Assembly (NCBI GenBank): GCA_900544305.1
Contig: UQUV01000046.1
Span: forward strand, 1-21,012
Length of the DNA stretch: 21,012 nt
DNA from: an uncultured Porphyromonadaceae bacterium
GTDB lineage: Bacteria; Bacteroidota; Bacteroidia; Bacteroidales; Muribaculaceae
Reading direction: 5' to 3'
Within the stretch, counting starts at the first letter, position 1. Each line of letters begins with the position of its first letter. The notes beneath the pieces were generated by a model. That model saw nothing but the letters and a program-made list of their open reading frames with translations. It was not told the origin of the DNA and did not search any database. This document shows positions 16,137-21,012 of the stretch, in pieces. The translations under genes and the position numbers were made by a program.

Positions 16137-17466
16137 TAGTTTTGCAGGTGTTTTGCTTGCGAAATGTCTCCAAATCAGCAAGACGGAGTTGTTTATATTG
16201 TTCTTTTTGTTCGAGGTCTGATGTGTTTTCTAGCATTTTTTGATAAAGTGCAGCTCGATTCTCGTATGCCACCCAGAGGTTGGGGTTCAATACTATTGCC
16301 TTATTAAAATCATTCAATGCTAAGTTATAGTAATCTGGCCCCATTTCCATATATATACAAGCCCGTGTATCAAGGGCACCTGATTTGCACAAATTATCAT
16401 CATTGTCCATGGACAATGATTCATTTGCATCTGCCAATGCTATTTCAAGTTTGCCTAATTTATAATATGCGTAAGCCCTATCGTTGTAATTCATTGCTGT
16501 TAGTTGATCTTTTTGTGCTATGATATTAAATGTATCTATCGAATTTTGCCATTGTTCACAACCTAAATATACAGAAGATAAAGTGCGATATCCTCGTATG
16601 TCTTGAGGATCTTTATTTATCGCTATCTTGCAATATTCGATAGCTTTTGAATAATCTTTTTGTTCTAAATAGATTAACCCGATTATAGCGTAACCATTAG
16701 GAGAATCTGGTTTTAGTTTCATATATTGTTCAGCATCTTGTATGGCAAGTTGATATTGTTTAGTATCAGAATATACAATACTTCGATTGTTTAGGGCTTC
16801 TGTATTTTGTGGGTCCAATTTTAAAATTCTTGTATATAGCTCAATAGCTCTATTGGTATCCTCCTCCTTCAAGGCTTGTGAGAATAAACTACTAATCATT
16901 GCTCTTTGTTGAGACTCCCGTGCGTTGTTTTCAGAGGTTTTTATTTTATCCTGTATTTTATCTGTTTGTTCCTTTATTTTCTTTATATCAAGCAATTGGT
17001 TGGCGATTATTTCTCTATCTTTATCAATCTGAGCCGCAACATTATTAATTCTATTTTGTGTATTCATTATTCCTTTATTGATGCGATCAACATTTTTGGT
17101 TAAAGTCTGAACAGCAGCATGTGCTTCTTCTGATTTTTTCTTTGCTTGATGATTTGAAATCATCGGGAATGCCACGCCAAAGGCTGCTACTATCAGCGAT
17201 ATAATACCAAGTGTCCAATTACGAGTTTCATATGAGTCTGTTAAATAGTTCGTATAATCTTCACGCGTCTCTGCCATACGAACGGCAAGCATCTCCTGCG
17301 TCTCTGTGATTGTTTGGATATTCTGAGATAAGGCATCAATTACAGAAGTTAATGAATCTACTTTCTCAGAGAGCTTCGCAGTCTCACTGGGTTGAGGCTT
17401 GACTACGGAGGCTTCCGCTACCATTGTGGCACTTAGGGCCAATAAAAAGATTAGAATGGTTTTCAT
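16114..17466 (-). CDS. Membrane-anchored coiled-coil/TPR protein in the restriction operon
   Basis: A 450-residue protein with four parts: a signal-like segment (1-19, ending AEA), a short extracytoplasmic coiled coil (about 28-70), one transmembrane helix (about 84-104, LGIISLIVAAFGVAFPMI) and a long cytosolic coiled coil (110-185). About six TPR units follow (190-410), with clear units such as NTEALNNRSIVYSDTKQYQLA and GYAIIGLIYLEQKDYSKA. If the leader is cleaved, the TPR domain faces the cytosol. TPR arrays bind proteins, so it may tether or sense something at the inner membrane. It sits between hsdM (18-base gap) and hsdS (23-base overlap), where type I systems need no such protein. Sampled GC is 30%. 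Function unknown; possibly a sensor for the SLATT/HAD pair. Confidence 0.85.
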   Translation of the reverse strand: MKTILIFLLALSATMVAEASVVKPQPSETAKLSEKVDSLTSVIDALSQNIQTITETQEMLAVRMAETREDYTNYLTDSYETRNWTLGIISLIVAAFGVAFPMISNHQAKKKSEEAHAAVQTLTKNVDRINKGIMNTQNRINNVAAQIDKDREIIANQLLDIKKIKEQTDKIQDKIKTSENNARESQQRAMISSLFSQALKEEDTNRAIELYTRILKLDPQNTEALNNRSIVYSDTKQYQLAIQDAEQYMKLKPDSPNGYAIIGLIYLEQKDYSKAIEYCKIAINKDPQDIRGYRTLSSVYLGCEQWQNSIDTFNIIAQKDQLTAMNYNDRAYAYYKLGKLEIALADANESLSMDNDDNLCKSGALDTRACIYMEMGPDYYNLALNDFNKAIVLNPNLWVAYENRAALYQKMLENTSDLEQKEQYKQLRLADLETFRKQNTCKTNESSEQE

Positions 17467-17484
17467 TTTTATTTGCTTGATTAT

Positions 17485-19014
17485 TTAATATCCTAACTCC
17501 TTCAAGTAATCTCTCATTTTTGCCTGCACTTCTGCCAATTCGACTTCGAGCGCGTCAATTTCTTTCTGTACAGCAGGAATGTCGACTTCGGCTTCTTCCT
17601 CGAATGTGTCGACATAGCGGGGAATGTTCAGGTTGTAGTCGTTTTCCTGTATATCAGCAGGGGTGGCTACAAATGCATATTTTTCTTCTACTACACCGGG
17701 TTCGAGTTCTCCTGATGTGAATTGTTGATAAACAGAAACGATATGGTTGATGTCCTCGGGGCGCAGCTTGTTCTGATTTTTTCCATTCTCAAATTCTCGG
17801 CTGGCATCGATAAACAATACGTTGTCGGTCTTTTTCCCTTTGTTGAAAATGGCGATGGCTGCCGGAATACCTGTACCGAAAAACAGATTGGCAGGCAATC
17901 CGATAACGGCTTCCAGCAGATTCTCGTCAATCACCTGTTGGCGGATTTTGCCTTCGCCTGCTCCGCGGAACAGCACGCCGTGAGGAATAACCACGCCTAC
18001 CTTGCCGCTGCCTTCCTGAGCCACCTCTATCATGTGGGAGATAAAAGCCCAGTCGCCTTTACTTTTGGGTGGAATGCCTCGCCAAAAACGTTTGAAAGTG
18101 TCGTGTGCGGCTTCTTCGGCTCCCCATTTGTCCAGTGAGAAAGGCGGATTTGCCACGACGGTGTCGAATGTCATCAGCTTGTCGTTCTCTTTCAGCTTCG
18201 GATTGCGCAAGGTGTCGCCCCAGCGAATTACGGCATTGTCGAAACCATGAAGGAACATGTTCATCATGGCCAGCGCCCAAGTGCTGCCGTTTACCTCTTG
18301 TCCGTAGAGCGAGAAATTGTTGCTTCCCACCTCTTTGCCGGCTTTAATGAGCAGAGAGCCGGAACCGCAGGTCGGGTCGCAGATACGTGCTCCCGGTTTG
18401 CTTTTTGTCAGCTTGGCCAGCAGTGTAGAAACCTCGGCCGGTGTGAAAAAATCGCCCGCCTTTTTCCCGGCCTCGCTGGCAAAGGTGGATACGAGATACA
18501 TATAGGCATCTCCGATGATGTCGTTGTTTTCCAAGTGGGATTCGTCCAGTTGCAGTTCGCTGAAATCGACCAGCAGGTTTTTCAATCGTGCATTCTTTTC
18601 TTTCGCTTCGCCCAGATTGGCTGAATTAAAGCTGATGTTGCGGAAAATGCTGCTGCCGTCTTCGCTGCTCATTTTCTCCCGATTGGCATCTTCAAGGTCG
18701 GCCAATGCCATATCGATCAGCTCGCCGATATTGTCGGCCGAACGGTTTTCATACAAATAATCGAATGTGCTCGTTTCTGGAACAACGAAGCGTTCGTGGC
18801 GCATGGAGCGGGCTGCCCGTTCCTTGTCGCCTTCGTATCTTTTCAGATACTCGGCATATTTTGATTTGTAAACGTCGCTGACATACTTAAGGAAAAGCAT
18901 TGTCAGGATGTAGTCCTTGTATTGGCTTGGGTCTATCACTCCACGGAAAGTGTCACAGGCTTTCCATACGACACGATTGATTTGTGACTGGTCTGTTTTG
19001 TTTTGAATTTCCAT
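17485..19014 (-). CDS. hsdM: Type I DNA adenine methyltransferase subunit HsdM
   Basis: A 509-residue N6-adenine methylase subunit that modifies self DNA and is needed for restriction. The N-terminal helical domain (HsdM_N, about 8-165) precedes the catalytic domain. Motifs include FFTPAEV (189-195), the S-adenosylmethionine loop DPTCGSGSLLI (213-223), GQE (238-240) and the catalytic NPPF (289-292). The C-terminal coiled helix (about 475-509) is where HsdS docks. Length is normal and no motif is damaged. It starts 8 bases after the half-size HsdS gene. GC (about 57% in a sampled line) is well above the genes that follow. Confidence 0.96.
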   Translation of the reverse strand: MEIQNKTDQSQINRVVWKACDTFRGVIDPSQYKDYILTMLFLKYVSDVYKSKYAEYLKRYEGDKERAARSMRHERFVVPETSTFDYLYENRSADNIGELIDMALADLEDANREKMSSEDGSSIFRNISFNSANLGEAKEKNARLKNLLVDFSELQLDESHLENNDIIGDAYMYLVSTFASEAGKKAGDFFTPAEVSTLLAKLTKSKPGARICDPTCGSGSLLIKAGKEVGSNNFSLYGQEVNGSTWALAMMNMFLHGFDNAVIRWGDTLRNPKLKENDKLMTFDTVVANPPFSLDKWGAEEAAHDTFKRFWRGIPPKSKGDWAFISHMIEVAQEGSGKVGVVIPHGVLFRGAGEGKIRQQVIDENLLEAVIGLPANLFFGTGIPAAIAIFNKGKKTDNVLFIDASREFENGKNQNKLRPEDINHIVSVYQQFTSGELEPGVVEEKYAFVATPADIQENDYNLNIPRYVDTFEEEAEVDIPAVQKEIDALEVELAEVQAKMRDYLKELGY

Positions 19015-19022
19015 ATCTTAAT

Positions 19023-19583
19023 TTACTTTATTTTGTTCATTAATAATTGTTGTGTGATGCTCTGTTTCTTTTCGATGATTGCCAGCTGCAGATCCATTTC
19101 TCTTTTGGATAGGTGGGCTATCGCTACAATTATCTTTTGCTCTTCCAGCGAAGGAACAGGTATCTCCAAATTCTCCACCGCAGGCTTATGGATAAGCGGT
19201 GTGGCGCTGCCTGCTTGGTGGGTTTTAAAGTATGTTATTACGGAAGGTTGGCGCAGAAACCAACAAAGGTAGTCGGGCATAACTGTCGATGTTTTCAACC
19301 GAATTACGAAAAATGAAGTGGAAGCCACTGCTTTTTCTTGTCCGCGAAATACGACGCTTGAAAGATTCCCGCCTTTGGCGGCGAAAAGAATATCACCTTC
19401 CTGCAACAAATTTTTTTGTATCTTTGGAGCGAGTGATACTCGGGAGGCATACCTCGTGTTTACCGAGTCGGTGCAATCTTTTGTCTGTATATAAGCAACT
19501 TCTCCATCTGGAGTCGTTTTCTCGTATACGCCAGATAGGATTTCCGCAAGTTCTTTTATGTTTGTTTTTTCAGTAGTAATCAT
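19023..19583 (-). CDS. Half-size HsdS-like specificity protein
   Basis: A 186-residue protein with a single type I target-recognition domain (about 5-150) and one spacer helix pair (SLEEQKIIVAIAHLSKREMDLQLAIIEKKQSITQQLL). The segment ATPLIHKPAVENLEIPVPSLEEQ is the usual end of a recognition domain. It is half the length of a complete HsdS but has a clean start and stop and the operon's promoter, so it is not an obvious fragment. A GTG start at 19616 was rejected because it overlaps the -7 box; the ATG at 19583 is used. Half-size subunits can pair as dimers to read a palindromic bipartite site. It could instead compete with the full HsdS, or methylate only. First gene of the operon. Confidence 0.85.
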   Translation of the reverse strand: MITTEKTNIKELAEILSGVYEKTTPDGEVAYIQTKDCTDSVNTRYASRVSLAPKIQKNLLQEGDILFAAKGGNLSSVVFRGQEKAVASTSFFVIRLKTSTVMPDYLCWFLRQPSVITYFKTHQAGSATPLIHKPAVENLEIPVPSLEEQKIIVAIAHLSKREMDLQLAIIEKKQSITQQLLMNKIK

Positions 19584-19605
19584 TTTACTATTGTTGATGA
19601 TATTG

Positions 19606-19636
19606 CAAATATACACACTATTTTTTACTTTCCAAA
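19606..19636 (-). promoter_or_regulatory. Main promoter of the restriction operon
   Basis: On the minus strand TTTG (19636 to 19633), a 19-base spacer and TATATTTG (19613 to 19606) match the Bacteroidetes consensus exactly. The implied leader to the ATG at 19583 is about 16 bases. This is the best promoter in the window and supports one long transcript for the operon. Confidence 0.78.
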
Positions 19637-19688
19637 TAAAATCGCATGTTTTTTATTGAGTAATTTGATTACTATTTACGAAAGTAAA
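19624..19688. promoter_or_regulatory. Nested inverted repeats over the operon promoter
   Basis: A perfect 9-bp inverted repeat TTTACTTTC / GAAAGTAAA (19624-19632 and 19680-19688) flanks a tight palindrome AGTAAT-TTG-ATTACT (19659-19673). The left arm abuts the -33 box. Together they could be an operator upstream of or overlapping the promoter. AT-rich DNA yields such repeats by chance, so this is tentative. Confidence 0.35.
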
Positions 19689-19806
19689 AGCGGATGTGCC
19701 TGCTGATTTGAGGATTTTAGAATAAATATAATGTGCTAATATGTTGATATGTATTGTGCTTTGTTGAAAAGTGGGGCGGCTTCGGCAGTTGGGGGTGATG
19801 GATAAG

Positions 19807-19939
19807 AATTTTCAAAGAATAAAAGGCAACAAGTTGTTTCACGCTATCAGCACGCATTTTTTGCGTGTCATTCTCTTTTTCCAGTTCACCTTCGGAAAAG
19901 ACATTATTGATATGTTTTCTTATAGAAAGCTTCTGGCTG
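19807..19939 (-). pseudogene. Fragment of a second RhuM-family gene
   Basis: The minus strand reads about 45 residues including KHINNVFSEGELEKEN and, 14 residues later, LVAFYSL. These match the RhuM segment HI-N-F-EGEL ... FY-LD; the intact RhuM gene in this window has HIKNIYADQELDEN and HYNLD at the same places. The match ends abruptly near 19807, where IALGYRV is expected but is not found, and no valid start precedes it. It is therefore a remnant with a likely recombination end. The frame stays open to the right through the terminator hairpin, which shows it is not a live gene. Confidence 0.6.
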
Positions 19940-19980
19940 ATTGCCGGGAATGTGTGAGCAAGTAAAATCCGAGGGGCGTA

Positions 19981-20018
19981 AAAACAAAAAAGAGCTACAT
20001 CGCTGTAACTCTCTTTTT
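19981..20018. terminator. Bidirectional terminator hairpin next to the tRNA-like fragment
   Basis: Stem AGAGCTACA / TGTAACTCT (one mismatch) with a TCGC loop, flanked by A-rich sequence on the left and CTCTTTTT on the right. It can end transcripts from either side. It directly follows the tRNA 3' fragment on the minus strand, as a native tRNA terminator would. Confidence 0.65.
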
Positions 20019-20021
20019 GTG

Positions 20022-20039
20022 TGGTGCCACCAGGAATCG
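20022..20039 (-). other. tRNA 3'-end fragment, probable attachment-site remnant
   Basis: On the minus strand these 18 bases decompose exactly as the last five of a T-loop (CGATT), the 3' T-stem (CCTGG), the 3' acceptor strand (TGGCACC) and discriminator A. No anticodon or D-arm follows to the right, where the sequence changes at once. Elements integrating by a tyrosine recombinase leave such a 3' copy at one end. The isotype cannot be read from the fragment, though a Phe-type tRNA is my guess. Just beyond it, ATCGT (20036-20040) and ACGAT (20047-20051) form a small inverted repeat around a 6-base centre. Confidence 0.6.
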
Positions 20040-20291
20040 TAATCTAACGATAAATGGCTGAATATCTTTGATGTATCTTTTAGCTAAAGAAGTAATCTCC
20101 CGCTATTGCTCCACCGGATGCTTGCTATATTTTGCAGTGTCTTGCGGAGTCGATTTCCTATTACTCTACAAAGATAACGCTTTATTTTGAAATACAAGCA
20201 GATGCCTTGTGCTTTTGCTCCACCTCATTGGAGAACTTCAATTTAAGTGGATAATATTACAGAATATACTTACTAAATGATATTTCGATTT
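20040..20291. other. Non-coding stretch beside the attachment remnant
   Basis: No gene is evident. The 10-base sequence TTGCTCCACC occurs twice in direct orientation (20106-20115 and 20215-20224). A minus-strand TATCTTTG (20176 to 20169) with TTG 18 bases upstream could be a promoter reading toward the tRNA fragment, with no clear product. With the remnant, terminator and RhuM fragment, this accounts for the 708-base gap between the half-HsdS start and the AbiGi-like gene. Confidence 0.35.
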
Positions 20292-20957
20292 TTACAAATA
20301 ATCACCAATCTTTAATGACTTAGAATAACTATCAACTTCTTTATCTGAAGATAATTTCTCTACATGCTCAATAGATATACCTTTCCACCCTCTTATATTT
20401 GAAAACATAGGCCATATTGTACATTCTCCTATTTCGGGCTCATATTCATAATCTATATCCTCAAGTTCCTGCATAGAGCATAAGTTCTTTACTTCATCGT
20501 CTGTTTTAGCTATTATAATTATATCTTCTGGCGATATTGAGGAAAAATCAAATTCATGTCTTATTCTCCATTCTCTCAACCAAGTGAAATCATGGGTCAG
20601 AACATTTAGTTTCTCAAATCTCCAATCCATATCTATTTTCTTAAGGTTTTCTTCGTCCTTTTTATCACCATAAATTACAGATTTGGCTCCAAAGTCTTTA
20701 ATTAACAAATTTCTTCTAAAACCTATACCGTAAAAAGATAACATAGGTTTATAGAAACGATTCATATATAAAAGATTTTCTCTAAAATGCGTTATAGGAG
20801 TCTCTGTAAAACAAATATAATCATGAGTGTTAGAAATCAATTTCAATTGATTCAAAATATTTACCAATTTATCATACGCATCTTCCCCTTTTGTGAAATG
20901 AAAGAGATAAGGTGAAAGATCATTCCTATTTTTTACTAAATTTTCAGATGGATTCAT
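20292..20957 (-). CDS. AbiGi-like abortive-infection family protein
   Basis: A 221-residue soluble protein. The opening SPYLFHFTKGEDAYDKLVNIL followed by DYICFTETPITHF resembles AbiGi, the antitoxin-side protein of the AbiG phage-resistance pair, and related DUF2971-like proteins. A later segment, HDFTWLREWRIRHEFDF, also fits. The HFT and CFTE placement recalls ADP-ribosyltransferase-like folds such as DarT, but this is only a resemblance. No toxin partner (AbiGii) is seen: nothing coding lies downstream on the minus strand before the tRNA fragment, and any partner upstream is outside the window. Low GC. No clear promoter is visible before the window ends. It is probably cargo of the element on the right side of the attachment remnant. 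Confidence 0.6.
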   Translation of the reverse strand: MNPSENLVKNRNDLSPYLFHFTKGEDAYDKLVNILNQLKLISNTHDYICFTETPITHFRENLLYMNRFYKPMLSFYGIGFRRNLLIKDFGAKSVIYGDKKDEENLKKIDMDWRFEKLNVLTHDFTWLREWRIRHEFDFSSISPEDIIIIAKTDDEVKNLCSMQELEDIDYEYEPEIGECTIWPMFSNIRGWKGISIEHVEKLSSDKEVDSYSKSLKIGDYL

Positions 20958-21012
20958 AATTTAATAGTCCGTTAAAAATTCAACATATCGGCTAAGCGGC
21001 TTCCGCCACAAA

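Noticed and set aside
16137..16181. TTG-initiated longer HsdS
   Set aside because: The extra 15 residues are translated inside the TPR gene, do not resemble HsdS, and an ATG starts just before the conserved GYKTTPLG segment.
13300..19583. Standard CBASS, BREX or DISARM system
   Set aside because: No CD-NTase, BrxC/PglZ, or DrmA/B-type genes. The core is plainly HsdR, HsdM and HsdS of type I restriction.
14907..19583. Phase-variable inversion of hsdS
   Set aside because: No recombinase gene lies nearby, and the half-size gene is in the same orientation without an obvious matching inverted repeat.
19771..19965. Plus-strand 64-residue open frame
   Set aside because: It is the reverse of the RhuM fragment, which explains the sequence better.
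20022..20100. Complete tRNA gene
   Set aside because: Only the last 18 bases fit; no anticodon arm, D-arm or 5' acceptor strand follows.

Overview
The window looks like a Bacteroidales chromosome (Bacteroides, Phocaeicola, Parabacteroides or a close relative). Promoters fit the Bacteroidetes pattern (a -33 TTTG-like box, about 19 bases, then TAnnTTTG), strong Shine-Dalgarno sites are absent, and the gene families are typical of gut Bacteroidales. Most genes lie on the minus strand. Sampled 60-base lines give about 57-68% GC for the housekeeping and TonB genes but only about 18-42% for many accessory genes, so the region is a mosaic.

Left part (1-4.9 kb), mostly core: a terminator for an upstream gene, three REP-like palindromes, a lipoprotein with a cyclophilin-like fold, a plus-strand pair (HEAT-like helical repeat protein and DUF1294 membrane protein), then a minus-strand proB-proA-mntP unit (proline biosynthesis plus a manganese exporter).

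Middle (4.9-9.3 kb): a low-GC two-gene unit encoding a RhuM-family protein and a large unrecognised protein with a HEPN-type R-x4-H motif, then a high-GC TonB-dependent receptor lying 31 bases downstream of the restriction operon.

Right part (9.3-19.7 kb): a long minus-strand type I restriction-modification operon with a near-perfect Bacteroidetes promoter. Its order is half-size HsdS, HsdM, a membrane-anchored coiled-coil/TPR protein, full-size HsdS, a SLATT-like membrane protein, a HAD phosphatase, HsdR and a YgjP/DUF45-type metallopeptidase. The cargo between hsdM and hsdR is clearly lower in GC than hsdM and hsdR. The SLATT and HAD genes overlap by ATGA and look like an effector/enzyme module carried inside the restriction operon. 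This is the best candidate here for an undescribed defence system. No nucleotide cyclase-like synthase is present, so it is not a standard CBASS.

Right edge (19.7-21.0 kb): a broken RhuM fragment, a terminator hairpin, an 18-base piece matching the 3' end of a tRNA (a probable integration scar), and an AbiGi-like abortive-infection gene. This suggests that a second mobile element begins at about 20,040.
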